Shown in pieces: positions 36,646-49,300 of a stretch of 64,000 nt of DNA. The translations under genes were made by a program, and so were the position numbers. Within the stretch, counting starts at the first letter, position 1, and every line of letters starts with the position of its first letter. Below the pieces are notes generated by a model. The model saw only the letters and a list, made by a program, of their open reading frames with translations. It made no database searches and was not told where the DNA came from. The stretch spans positions 6,049,300-6,113,299 of the forward strand of contig CM024179.1 in assembly GCA_013433145.1 (NCBI GenBank), in the 5' to 3' direction. Origin of the DNA: Ascaris suum (Eukaryota > Nematoda > Chromadorea > Rhabditida > Ascarididae).

Positions 36646-39600
36646 TGTTGCATAATAGTCTCAAATCGCTCGTCGACAAAGCATCAATACGTGCGGCGAT
36701 AATCGAAACACTTGGAATATTCGCCCTCCACTCATTCACCGCAACCACCTCGCTCAGCATTTTACAAATTCTCGCCTCGCCGAGCACCCCTCCATGCTTA
36801 CTTCTCAAACCCAAAATTTCATCGGCGTGATACGCTATGAAGTATTCAATGCGACCGTTCAATTGCGCCACTTCGGCCGCTGCCTGAAAACGCGAAGAAA
36901 ACTGAGCAAATGAATATCAACAACCGGAAAAAAACAAATGATGCAAACTATAGAGATTTGATTCACCTAGGAAAATAACAGCATGAGGCGGTCCCTTGCG
37001 TACGATCCTCACATCCTTAGTTCCCTTCCAAGTAAGCTTCCTCGTCGTGACCTCTCCCTCGAACTGCAATCGAGGATCGGTTCAGACTGAATGCACCTCG
37101 AAAACACTGGTCGACTACCCGTTGAACACATTCGGTTTAAAGCGAATTTCAAATGCTTTTCACAAAGCTCGACCGAATACCGATAAGGGAGTTCGGTTGA
37201 AATCCACTTTTTGCTGCCGAAAGCGGGCTCTGATGGAAACTTAACTTCAGCAGGTTTTTAAAATACAAAATGAAAGCCTAATTCCAGTAGACGAAAACTG
37301 GCAGAACTTTTAATTTGGAGCTGAAAGTTTGTTAGGAGATAATTGCTAAAAGATAGGCTCTTAGAACCACCGAAGCGAAATGGGTTCCGAGAAACAATCC
37401 AACAAGAAGCGTTCCAAGCAGATTCAATGAACGATCAAATCCTTTGCCATAAACCCCATAAATAAAAAGAAAAGGAAAAAACTGCGATATGTGAGATGAT
37501 ACCTTGATTCGTACGCTAATCGCATCAACTGCAGGTGAAACAGCTACCAGTTCCACAGGAACGACCCACCTGACATTCATAGAATGCAAATCAGGTGGGT
37601 TGTGGTGCGATATTTTCAGCTGCCTCAGGGTTTCCACCACGAAATCACTCTTCAATGGACCTACAATGCCGTTCGCGAAAATTCGTTGCATTGCACGCGG
37701 TCGTTTCGCTGAAACTCTCGATACAATTTTGATAATTACTGACACACTTCTAGTTCAAAATTTATTTCACTTCATATCGCGAGCCTTCAATATCCACTTC
37801 GCTACCTCTCGTGCCTTGATTTCTCTGTTTGGATCTTCCCGTGTTAATAATAAGAAAGAAACTAATCAACGTTTAGCGATTAACCAAAGCCAAAGGGCCA
37901 AAAGGATTTAGACAGAGTGACGAGCAATGCAAGCAGGCTTCGCCCCGTATAATCGTGGGATTGACAAGAGGCTGTAGGAAGGTGACCGCCGACTGAAGGC
38001 TACGAAAACTAAATTCTATTGAGTTCTGCATTAACGTTCTACGGCGTGATATACATTGCATTTCCTTAGATGGCGCAAAAAGGAGCCAAATCGCCTGACC
38101 CTCATTAACCCATTCTTTTCTTAATAGTCCTAATTGTAGAAGTACAAATCCACTGGGAAAAACCAGTTGAGGGAGATGGTGCGGATCGTTGCTATCAATA
38201 TTACCGCTGCAACCAAATCTAGCAATAGATGAAATTTCGATTTCAGATTCAATTATTTTAATGCTAAAAGCAAACAAGCAAACCCAAGTTCATGAAGTTC
38301 AAGTCTTTTTTGCCGAGCACTCATCATCACTGAATCTCTGTTTCTGCAAAACACCTTCCGAGATTCATTGCTAGCAAAATACTTCAGAAGAATCTCAGAA
38401 GCGCACAAACGCAGTTCTCTATCAGCCAGTATGAAAAAACTAAGCAGATCCTCACATTCTAACAATCGAGCCATCGTAAGCAGATCTTCCACATCCAGGT
38501 CGATAACCGCTTTGTAGACGTTCTCAACAGTAGGCACATTTTCACACCAGCTACGAGCGGCCGATATTCTCTTGGTCAACGAGTTGCACGTCTCACGCAG
38601 ACCCTCTGGATCGGCTCGATGTAACATTGATAATATCTCATCGGCACCAGCTTCGATAATATAACTCGTTCTTTTCTCCCGTTGCTCGTTCGCCAACAAC
38701 GCTCGAATATGACGCTGCAACTTGCTTATATCAGAACAATTTCAACTCGCAAATGTATGCAAATCCTACGAGGACATTAACCTCAGGACATGCCCGGATT
38801 AACTGCTGCCAATATGCCCCTTCATGAGGTGCCATAGGTTGACGCAAACAATCCGCCGCGTCACGCGGAAAAGTTGATGCACAGAACCGCGACGACTGAT
38901 CCGCTTGAACGGTGCTAGAATTCGCGTAGAGTGCCGATGATGCAGGATGATAATACACATTTTGGATCAGACCTTAGCACGCTGTTACTTTGTAGCTCAT
39001 ATAAAGGATGTGACATCTACATCCATCAAATCTGCAAGTCATTTATTCTAATAAAAGCGAAGTGTGCCACATCTCTTAGCATCTATCACCTAAGTTCTGT
39101 CTTATTCTTGTTGCTCGTGCACACTGCTCTAGTCAAAATCTTACGACAGGTAGCCGACCCATTAAAAAGGTATAAATAACAATTTACGCACAACTAAGTG
39201 ACCATTCAAGGTGAAGTGTTAGAAAGGTAAGCAATAATCGGCTAATCATACAATCGTGTTACCATTACTTGCACCTATATATCAGCCTTGCTTACTTTGC
39301 TGTTTCTTCGCTCACAGAATTATCATGAAGCAGGTGACTGCTCCGCCAAACAAGTTCACATCTACTTCGTAACTTTTGACCGCAAAAAGTGGCTATCAGG
39401 ATCTGGTTCCAATCATTTTTTGCCGTAACCTCCTCCTTTCCCATTTTCGACAGTGTGAGTGCTATGAGTCGCAGGAATTAGAATCCTCGAAGCACTCGTG
39501 CCTGACTTTAAAAAATTCTAGCTCGCTTCATTTGCTCATCGTTCCGACAAGATGCAGAAATCTCAGAGCGAAATTCCGGGCACAACAGCTCCACCTTGAA

Positions 39601-40804
39601 AAAGAAGTTCCCATCAGTTCTCTCGCACATAATTATGAGTCGGAATCTGTAAAACGCAACAAGCAGAAACTTTCGAGATCATCAGCAGTGTTTCAAAGAA
39701 ATTCATTTCTCTCTAGAAAACCCCGCCACCTTCATTAAATAGGATATTCCACTCTTTTTATGCAGTTCCGGGCACAAGAAAGGTTCCTATCTCACACCCA
39801 AAACTTCCCACAAGCTGATAACCCACAACAGTCAGTTTCTCATGAGTCGCCGCTAACTTCACGATGATGTGTCCCTTTACAGTTATAGTATCCCATTGGA
39901 AATTCACTCCAAATGAAGCAATAATCTTTTTTCAACAACCTTTCCAAATTTGATACGAGTTTGAGCTTGTTGGGACAGACTGCGCTGAAATATCCAAATT
40001 CGCTACTTTTTTCTTCGGGACTTTCGTGAACCTTTGGCAGTTATAACCGGAAATCAAAAATAAGGAGGGGGAGGGATGCAGTGCTGTTCGAGAGGGGCGA
40101 GGGCGGAGCTGTACAAGGGCGAGGGAGGCAGACCTGCTCATTAGTGATGGAGTCATTCCATTTGCGCTTAAAGCTAAAATGAACTTCAAGACTGTTTCTC
40201 CCACTCTTATCGTATTAGGGTTCCAGACTTACTCCTGCAGAAATTCGCTTCGAAAAAGAGCCTCTACCAATCAAGACTAACTCCTTATTTGTCATAATGG
40301 CTCAGTGAATAAAAACCAAGCAGGATTGGCAGACAGGTAAGCAGACACGCAGACAACCGGTCGGACAGGTAGACATGAGAAGAGTAGAGCGCACATAAGC
40401 AATTCAAAGGCCGAAGAGCATCTGTTTATAGCAATATAAAAAGCGCGCTCAGCGCGAAAACAATTTTTGATTCTGTGTGAGATATTCGCATGAGACTTCT
40501 TGCGAGTATCACAATATTGAACGAATGTGGAAGAGAGGACGAACTCACATCATTGCCTCACTGTACTCGAGGATGTCAGCAGAGATTAAAAATTTACGCA
40601 ACTCACAACACAACACCTCACCTCCACGTAAAAAGAATGCTTCTCGCGCAAAGGGTAAGGCACGAACGGTTTCACATCGAAATGCAGCGTCGACGGTGGC
40701 CAATCGGCAGTGATGTTCACCTTGCGCAATATGGACTCCTTGAATGACCTGTTAAGTCTGCCCAAGTTCACATTATCATAAACTTGCCGCATTGCTGCCT
40801 TCAT
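36646..40804 (-). CDS. Unresolved multi-exon gene with two PLU-1-like helical units (3' partial)
   Basis: Proposed exons: 40622-40804 (ATG two bases after a perfect TTTTCAG, as at trans-splice sites; donor GAG|GTGAGG), 38782-38895, 38355-38714 and 36646-36883 (acceptor TTTTCAG, donor ACA|GTATGT, phase 1, so the gene continues to lower coordinates). The other junctions are phase 0; the 67-base intron 38715-38781 is unusually short for this window. Exon 1 gives 61 residues with HFDVKPFVPYPLREKHSFYV. Exon 3 contains ADEIL, then SLTKRISAARSWCENVPTV and DLDVEDLLTMARLL. Exon 4 contains ADEIL, then NEWRANIPSV and a DL-containing helix. The W-anchored pattern resembles the PLU-1 repeats of KDM5 lysine demethylases (remembered human ALKEALAKARAWIADV). 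No JmjC, ARID or PHD finger was seen, so the family assignment is tentative. The exon 1-to-2 link and the start of exon 2 are the weakest parts. Confidence 0.4.
37332..37745 (-). CDS. Candidate 137-codon open frame nested in an intron, with a hydrophobic C terminus
   Basis: An unbroken minus-strand frame ends at TAA in 37332-37334. The N-terminal half reads like a soluble protein (AMQRIFANGIVGPLKSDFVV, VRWVVPVELVAVSPAVDAI). The second half has hydrophobic stretches (FFPFLFIYGVYG; LLGTLLVGLFLGTHFASVVL) that could cross a membrane. A good donor (AAG|GTATCA) inside means the first half could instead be an exon ending at 37508, but its acceptors do not phase with the flanking gene. A long plus-strand frame overlaps it, so at most one is real. 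No family is recognised. Confidence 0.25.
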   Translation of the reverse strand: MSVIIKIVSRVSAKRPRAMQRIFANGIVGPLKSDFVVETLRQLKISHHNPPDLHSMNVRWVVPVELVAVSPAVDAISVRIKVSSHISQFFPFLFIYGVYGKGFDRSLNLLGTLLVGLFLGTHFASVVLRAYLLAIIS

Positions 40805-41190
40805 CTCTGAAAACTATATCTCTCTCAGGTGAAAGTGCCACTTGATCATTCTGATTTCATTCGGTTTACCCTTACAGAGTATGACTCGCCAGTTTGCATC
40901 CCCATCGATCCCTTCTCTAACCACCGAGAAGATGCAAAGAAATGTTCGATCAACGAAAGTAGTCCCATGATCCTCTTTTAGTTCCATCTTACTTGTAAAT
41001 AAAGCTGTAATGACAATTCATAGGTTCAATTTCTGCCTCCTTAGACTTCTTTGGGGATTTCCTGAACAGATTCGCAATAAGCTCGCTTCAAATGAGGAAA
41101 TAAATAAAGAATAAGCGTCAAAAACACATGGTGCCGCCGCACATTGAGCATCCACATAAACATAATAAACGCAGTCGCACGCACATTCAT

Positions 41191-41447
41191 TTATGCAACA
41201 GCGGAAGTGAGACCTTTACGGTCGAGAGGAAGAGAAATTAATGAAGACAGAAACTGACCACAAACTTCAGAGACATAATTAAGAGGGGTATGTATAGCCG
41301 AAGATGAAGGAATTGCACCGCAGACCGACTCGCGGTTCCCGACGTTACTTTCGCTGGGCGGATTATGGACAGCTTCATCGACATAAGTTTCGGCGACTTC
41401 GTTCTCGTCAGCTGTAGCTGTCACCTTGTTTAACGGCGATGAGTGCC
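41191..41447 (-). CDS. Candidate terminal exon of an unrecognised protein
   Basis: A good acceptor (TTTTCTCTTCTAG) at 41448 opens a phase-1 frame of 84 codons and then TAA. The product is acidic and Ser-rich: HSSPLNKVTATADENEVAET, then SESNVGNRESVCGAIPSSSA, ending SLPLDRKGLTSAVA. An upstream in-frame piece with MSRTTLQGVFRVVHLIETSV (around 41580-41663) could splice in through a GTATTG donor in phase 1. The stop lies about 390 bases before the trans-splice-like start at 40804, so the two could be consecutive units on one transcript. No family is recognised. Confidence 0.3.
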
Positions 41448-42279
41448 CTAGAAGAGAAAATTTCCCGCATCCACTACAGGAGAAAATCCTACGCTTTCGT
41501 GCGCTCTTGCTTGCACGTTAAGGCAGCTAAATTCCCGGTGGGAACGGCGGCTCGTGTCGACAATCGCCGATTCGGCACAGGTCACAATACCACCTGCAAC
41601 CTGCACACTTGTTTCAATTAAATGTACTACTCTGAAGACCCCTTGTAGCGTTGTCCGCGACATAACTTGCTAGATAATAAGTGAGAATAGCCCAAAGGTT
41701 TAGTTTGATTCCAAATGCCAGTTTTTTCTTTGCTCCCCGTGGTACCTTCGTATCCTTTATTCTTCATCCCTATGATTTACCTTCTAAATAACCATATTTG
41801 TCAATATGATAATAGCTTTCACCTGTTTATTTCGGTAATAAGAACCAGAGAACAGGAACACACCTGAAAACGGCAACTCTACTCGTTTAATGTACAACGA
41901 GTTTCACTTCACCTCCACTGTTCTATAACCAGGGACGCGTTTAAAGCAGCACTGAGCATTAAAAAAATCAACCACAAAGCGTGTCACGGCTCGGCAACTT
42001 TTGCAGCTGAATATCCACCGACAATAAAACTTGCAAACTTTAATCGCCCGCGACAGCAGCAGTTGACGATCCCTTCGCAGGGTTCCATCGCTGCAGAACC
42101 CCAACCACCCCCTTTTCAAGCATGAAAGATCCACTCTCTTCGCAGAGTGGATGAATAGTAGAAGTTGTCGGTAATTCACCTTCTACTCATGTCATTTTCG
42201 CTTTCTATCTTTTGCCATCTTTCACCCTCCACAGTTCCGCTCGGAGTTTTTTTACAGAAGCAGTGAGAACTAAACGTAC

Positions 42280-42391
42280 TTGTCTCAATTTGATACGAAA
42301 CTCCAACACCACCAAACAGACGATTTGATTCATTTCTGAGACGATGAAAAATTCTTAAAAACTTTTCCCACTCATCGATGCTCACGGCCAT
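42280..42391 (-). CDS. Candidate N-terminal exon of an unrecognised protein
   Basis: An ATG at 42391 opens MAVSIDEWEKFLRIFHRLRN followed by ESNRLFGGVGVSYQIET, ending at a strong GTACGT donor in phase 1. The composition is ordinary protein-like (amphipathic helix, then a Gly/Val stretch). It may be the 5' end of the gene whose last exon is proposed at 41191-41447, but I could not find phase-consistent exons joining them. Confidence 0.3.
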
Positions 42392-45300
42392 TTAAATAAT
42401 TCCACCACTCTTCTATAAGATCACCGAATTTTTTCTTCAATAATCCCACGCACAATGCTAAGCATTTCATTACGCCTTCGCCGAAACAACCAAATCAGAT
42501 GCTGCATTTTTTTTTCGCCGTCTACGTTTGTTAGTTACGATCATATTTGCTTACAATTTTCGGCCGGGAAATTTGTGTCGGTTCGATTTTAAATAACACT
42601 GCAATATTCATGTTTAGTTTTCAATCTTCTCGCGTTCACTTTCACATATATTCTGATCGGAGACGAGAATAAAGCCTTTAACTGAAATAAAGAAAAATCA
42701 GCGGCGGATATACCCTCTGGTGGGAGGCATTCAGCTGTCGACGATGTTTCCGCCGTGTCACGTTGATCCATTGCGGTCACTGAAGCCAATCGCGCACGTA
42801 ACCTCTTTTGCTTTATAGGTGCCGTGAATGGTACTCCTCCTCGACTTCACAACCCTAGAATTAATCGTCAAATACATCATGGCACTTGAGTCTGACACCA
42901 TCAACTCCATCGTCGCTACCGTCAACTCATGAGCGCTGAAGAGAACGATAACCTCAACTACAAGATGGTGGCATTCCCAGCCTCAGTATTCACACTAATC
43001 TCCAACTCCAAAAGCAATTGTGAACACTTTAATTATGAAAATAAGTGCAATGATTTGGGAGCTACTCAAGCTGCACCTTACGCGATCAGATGGCAGAAGA
43101 ACGAATTTCTCCTCAGAAGGTTTAGAGCTACTTGAAGAATGAACTTCCGGTTATATAAAGTGTCCACCGAAAGGATGCGATAGAAAGTAGCCAAAACATC
43201 AAGTACTCTATGATATGGTGGCACTACTGCCGACAACTAGGACACCACTGAAGTATAGATTAGTATTTTTATTGATAAGTTCCTTATGAACACTGCTGCA
43301 TAGCCTATAAAAGTGGCCCATTTGGAAAGGTGAATGCAAAGGGGACATAGTGACAGCTGCTTGGGCACATTTTGCCAGCTGCTTTCTCTGTGACGTCCTC
43401 CAATCATGAGCTCATTGCGACTTCGTGTTCTTCATCAAGATATCGTGAAGCGTCGAATGACCTACCCCCCCCCCCCCCGCCGCCTCTACCCCACTGTGAA
43501 TAAACCAAGCCTCAAATTTCGGAAGGAAGGCTCCATTCTCCCCCTCCCCCAAACCCCTTTCTGTAGCAAAACTCGAACTTGTCTTCAGAACCCAGAACGT
43601 CACATACCACAGTCACGTCCTGCTCCCCGAATTTTTGAAACGAAAGCAGCCCTATATCCCGATAGAACCTTCCCTTTCTATTTAAAAGCAGAGAGGATTT
43701 AGAGGTTGTTGGGATTTACTTGCCGCATTTTTCGAAGAAAGCAAAATATTTTAAAAATAATGAAAAAAACTAATCTGCTACCTCTAACATATTAGCGGGA
43801 ATTCATAACTGCGAGCACATGAAAATATTCCCTGATATCGAGTGTGTCGCTCATTCACTTTAGAGTTTCATACATTCGTACAGTTTCATACAGTCACAGA
43901 GGAAGGTTTTATACATCCCCATAAAGGTCACTTGACCTGTCCAAAGTTTGAGTGAAAGTCAAAACGTTCGACGAGAGGTCGACCTCTTCGACTTCAGAAG
44001 TCAAACTGGTTGGAACAATTAGTCGGTGCACTGCTCGTTTTCATAACCGGATTACCTCACAAGAGTGGGCGAAGGTAGCGCCAACTGCCACCACTTCGAC
44101 TTCGCGAGGAATCAGATGAGATTTCATGCTCAACCTCGTCTCAGAAAAATTACAACTCGACTCTAACCGAGAGCAAAAACTCGAAATTGATTTAACCCCT
44201 GACCTCGCTCGAAATGTGGATTTGCCGGATTAGCCAGTGATTCCTCAACTCCACGATCAGATGACACAGGAAGCAGTAACTAAATGTGTCATGAACACAA
44301 AAACATCCAGAAGAATAACCCACAGTCCAGAAGCAGCACTTTATTTGTGGTCTCAAACTCGACTGCAACATAGTAAAACCAAACAATTGACGCATTTAGC
44401 ATTACTCTTATATATATTCACGACAAAAAGAGTAATTAACTGAACGTTTGACATAATGGAATATGCCGAGCTTATCGGCCATAGGACGTTTATTACCTCA
44501 ACGAGGTCACGTCTCTCGTTTTCATTTCGAATGCTATCGAGGCCGTGTGACGGACATCTGATGCTTAGCAATTTCTGCGTCCGTTGCCCTCAATTTTCGG
44601 AGCAAGTTTTGTGGTCGCGATACTCCTTGAATAGCGCTACTGCTTTAAACAGTTAAGTGCATGATTTACGAATATTTGTGCCCCAACGACGACGGTCTAT
44701 TCTGCGTTTGCACCCAGTCGTCGTGATTTATGCCCTAGGGTGAGTCAGAAAAAGCCAACTTCATACCTATGCATCTCGGCTCCAAAATTCAGTTCTAAGC
44801 TCTCATTCGATTCCAAGTTCAAGTTCGATCGCCGGACGAATTTGTACACTATCGCGGATTTAGAGGAGAGATCACAACAAAACCCGACCTGACCCAAAAG
44901 AGTTGGCAAAGGAATTGCGTCGATGCTTAATGAGGTTTCCCACAGTGCTAATCACTGACCGAATAAGTGAAGATAACTGTGAAAAAGAGTTTAATGGCGT
45001 CAAATTATTGCAAGCGGAGACGTTTATAAACGGCAATACGCCTTTGCTGCTATTACTGGGAGAGTAACCGAACATGGATGGTGAAGATATGTTCGAAAAA
45101 CTCGAAAACGGCGCCTAATGAGAAGTGAATATAGAACCGTATCAAGAGATAGGTCGGAACAGCTAACATCCTAAGAAAAAAAGCGACAGCCTTCGATGCA
45201 TAATGGGAAGTGAACTTTTTAGGCCAGCTTTAAGGCGTCATTACGAGTGCCCGTAAAGGTATTCACTACATGACAGTCGAGTATTTCGAGGAGAGTAAGA

Positions 45301-46395
45301 AGGCATACAATGTCGCATTGCTGCAGACCACATGCCAGGGCAGCGTGGAGTCGTTTACGACCAATCTCCCCCTCCCCCTCCCCCTTCTCAGTCTGCAGTA
45401 GCGTCAAATTCATTGATAAATCTGCGACAGCAGACCCAACGAAATTATTGAAAGTATATTTGTGCTGTCGAGTGCCGGCCAATAAAACTACCCCTGTAGC
45501 ATTTAAATATCAGTGCAGTTGGGGATGAAATGGCAACGGAGAGAAACGGGTTACTAGAAGAACCCGAAATGCGCTCAAGCCGTTGCCGAGATCTAAACTT
45601 CACCGTTGAGGAACACTTTCAGTGCGAATATGTGGGAGACAACGTTCCCCAGTTAAAAACTCTTCTCATTCCGATCACCTCAAAAGTGCTACGGCGGATT
45701 TGATTTCTTGCGCATTCAACCATCCTCCAAAAAACGTATATTGTATCTCCTCTTTGCGCTATCCGCCCTCCCCGTACCTTCCCCTTCCCCAGTTTTCAGG
45801 AAAGGATAAACAGCAGTGCAAAAATTGACACGGTCGTCGGCGTTTTGCAATTATTGGTGCAGCGGCGATCAAAACCACTACGAAACAGGCCAAGAGGACG
45901 CCTAAGCGAAAAAATCCATTACAGACTCAAATTTCTTTTCTCACTCAGATCCAGAGAGGGGCTTTAATATCGCGATTCCCTTCGATCAGGCCAAAGAACC
46001 CAGCCATAGCGTTAATGCTAAAATGCGAAACACACAACGAAAATGAAATGAGAGGACAAACAACCTTCCCTGGGAACTTCACTTTGTTGTTGCTGGCTGT
46101 CATGACCAAAGTGGTCCGAATGCAGCAACTCTGACCTTATGAATTTTTTTCTCCTACACTGTCATAAAATATTTCCCATGTTTTCATGGCGATTTACCAA
46201 GCTGCAGCAAGCATCAGATGAAGATCATTCGTTCAACAGGAGCTCGCACCACCTCGGCAAAAGAATTACAGCACATGAAGTTGTTTGTTAGGACCCATAC
46301 GAGACCAAACTAGCTTTATCCTTTTTACTTCCATTATTATACGGATTTGAACTTACCGGACCCACACTGCTGCAACAACGACACCCTAACTCATC
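42392..46395. other. Region without a supported gene
   Basis: It contains a short minus-strand frame at 42589-42789 (MDQRDTAETSSTAECLPPEG, ending at a possible GTATAT donor), a 14-C homopolymer (43465-43478), and a pyrimidine-rich run of CCCCCT units near 45366-45390. Nothing links to a recognised gene; exons of the gene suggested at 41-42.4 kb may be hidden here. Confidence 0.4.
43465..43478. repeat. 14-base poly(C) homopolymer
   Basis: An uninterrupted run of 14 C on the plus strand, followed by GCCGCC. Such runs are often miscounted by sequencing, so the length should be taken as approximate. Confidence 0.9.
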
Positions 46396-49300
46396 TCAGG
46401 ACCTGGAGCGTTCTTTAAGTTTGCACAGAAGTTCACGTTTTTTGCTTGCAGGAAGTTCACTCATCAACTGTGCAGCTCGAGCAGCCATTTCACGTCGATG
46501 CTGCTGTACCGCCAGTTCGACCTCCTTCATGAACTCATCGACAGCTTCATGCGACAGAGAGGCGAAGTCAGTTTCGAGCCGCTCCCTTAGTTCTTCCGGC
46601 CGATCACTATCAGCGCTCGCAACTTCGTCCACTAATTCAGCTTGATTCTGGCCTTGAAAACTAGACGGCTCGACCACATGGTCGACTGGTGGGCAAACGG
46701 ACCGCATTCCAACTTTTTGGCTTTCATCCTTTACCACTGCCGCATCGAAAGCAATTCCTGATGGTTGTGCCGATGCAGCTTGCTGGAAGAGTACATAGGA
46801 ATGTGCCATCAATACAAACTGGAAATGACTCCAATCAATACAAACTGGAAATGACTCAAAACAGAAAATTCCGCTGGGATCTCCAATCCTGTCAGTGAAA
46901 GAGTCATTGCGGAAGGACGAGAGTGGGGAAGGAGGGGGTTGGCAACAAATATAGATGTATTCTAAGGTTTCGATGAACTCATACCACAGCCCAACAGCAA
47001 AAAGGGCAGAATAAAAGAATTGAATGTTCTGACAAGAAGTGTCTAAAAAACTACACTGCAAAGTTTTCTCATATAATTCTATGGAACGCTTGATGGAACT
47101 GAGTCTAAATTGTGGTGCTGTTGTTTTTCTTTTGTGGGGCCTTCTTAGAGAAACAATTGAAAATTGGTGTCTTTTGCAAGGATCTACACAGCACGACGCA
47201 AAGACGGCTGTAAGCAATCATTGAAAAAAATGATATCAACTCATGTATCGCTTCAGCATGACCTTCATTTCCATGCACAGATGCGAATAAATAGTTCCGC
47301 TAAGTGAGATATGGAATACATAGCACGCAAACAAATTTCGGAAAGAACACCTCAGTCACCGAAAGAGTAATGGAAAGATGAGACTGTGCTCGCTTGGAAG
47401 GTCCAAAAAGGTAGTAGCGTAGTATTCACAAAGAAAGAACCATCGAGTGAAAATAAAGACACAGGCCTTCTAAAACAAATAAAATAACAGTACCTTTAGC
47501 TCATTCCGAGCAACTGAATCTGTCGAAAAGGAGGGAGCATCGCCGTCGAAATCTCTCGCGAACACGTTTGATTCCGCGTATGCGAAAAGTTTATGCAGTG
47601 AAGAAATAGCAGTATCATCGGAACAAGAGGCATTCTCGTCGAATCGGTTGTTGCCCATAGCTATCGATGCCGACGCACTTCCGACAAGGCCTTCCTTAAA
47701 ATTTTGGGAAGAATCAAAATATCATTTAAATTAGAAAAGCTACCAGCAAAAGACGGCATAAAGACATGAAAAGAAGTGCGAAAGTGTTGAGAGGACAGAT
47801 AATTCCCTATGATAACATCGTTTATGGGAACGCACAGCATAAAATAAAGAACTTAACTTTAGGGCGATCAGCAGGTCGCACACGAAAGCGCAAGTTATTA
47901 ATTACTAAAACACACAACCACCTATACATTAGAAAACAAGATAACGCTAGATAAAACGGAGATGATGCGAACTCGGACAGAAAGCTGAGATGAATATATT
48001 TAAACAGGCAGAGCAAGAGTGTTCGTTGCTCTCGCCTTAAACGGTCCCACTCATCAAGAGGAAGAGAGAGGATTATAAAAGAAGGAGGTCGATGAGGGGT
48101 TCTTGCAGCTTCTGATTGCAACAGTTTGATTATTTTGAGAATTCGGTGAGCCAGCAGTCAGACTTATAAACGTGGACGCTTTTAAGTCTTATGGAAACAT
48201 CTTGACACTCCTACGATTTCGATCACTGTGTATCTTAACTGCCGTCACCGTAAAAATGAAAACAATAAAAACAATGTAATTCATCAATTAAACAGGGCAG
48301 ATAGATTGAATTATATCATTAAATAGCTACAAACTTTTGGTTAATGATCCGACCAATCACTCAGCGAGAGGATTTCAATGCCCTAGAAATCCCAGCAAAT
48401 TCAGGTATGTTCGTTTTTCATGGCGATGTGAATATGGTGAAAGGCGATAAACTCTTTGACGTATGCTTTAGATGTGGCTACCTTTAGGCAAAAATGTAGG
48501 AAGTAAGGCAGTAAGCTTCCACTTTGGCAAGAGATATAAGTGTGACCGACAAAAACGGCACACTGAAATATAAAGATATAATAAAACGTCCACCATTGAA
48601 CTGAATATATGGTACTTAAGACGGTATTTCTATCAGTGGAAAATCCGCAGACGGTAATAACATGACGCTATCCGGACAGTTGGCAGAAAGTGAATGATGC
48701 GGAAATCTTAATGCAAGCTTTGCCAGGCCAAAAAAAAGACGATACTCGTAGCACTTTACTTCATTTCCTTCTAATGCTTCCTGCGTCCTCAAGGGGGGAT
48801 TAGGCCAAGCCCCAAGCAAATCCACCCTGCCTCGATATTTCTAACTAATAGCGCAACATTATAATAACCAGTAATTCGCTGTTATAACAACATCCTCGGG
48901 TATTTGGTGCTAATAAGCATATAGCACCGCAAAAATAATTCCTTTTGCTATCTTCAGTTACATTATACTTTTCCTGCATTATAACTTGCCGTGACTCGCG
49001 CAAAAGAATTTCAATCACCGCCACCCCCCTCCCCGGAAACCAAATTCACTCGAACTCTCGAATTCTTCACACATCATCTAACATAGTTTCATGCAACATA
49101 TGTCCTGTTCCATACGTGAACTTTTTAACCACTGGATGAACTGATCTGAGCGCAGAAATTTGTGAAGAATCGTAATAACAGAATTTCTCAGTGAAGGTGA
49201 TGTTGCTGCATGCCTTTTTCGTATGAATAACGGTGCATTGTAAAGTTTAACTTCGTCCAAAATTCATCACTTTTTCTAATGCAGGGAGAGTGGTTCGTCT

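Noticed and set aside
37504..37911. Plus-strand frame of 135 codons
   Set aside because: It is antisense to the minus-strand frame at 37332-37745, which reads more like protein; both may be chance.
40330..40378. CAGACA-like degenerate repeat
   Set aside because: Too irregular and short to report as a repeat feature.
42589..42789. Possible two-exon fragment around a GTATAT...TTTATTTCAG pair
   Set aside because: The implied intron would be only 32 bases, below the usual nematode minimum, and the product is unrecognised.
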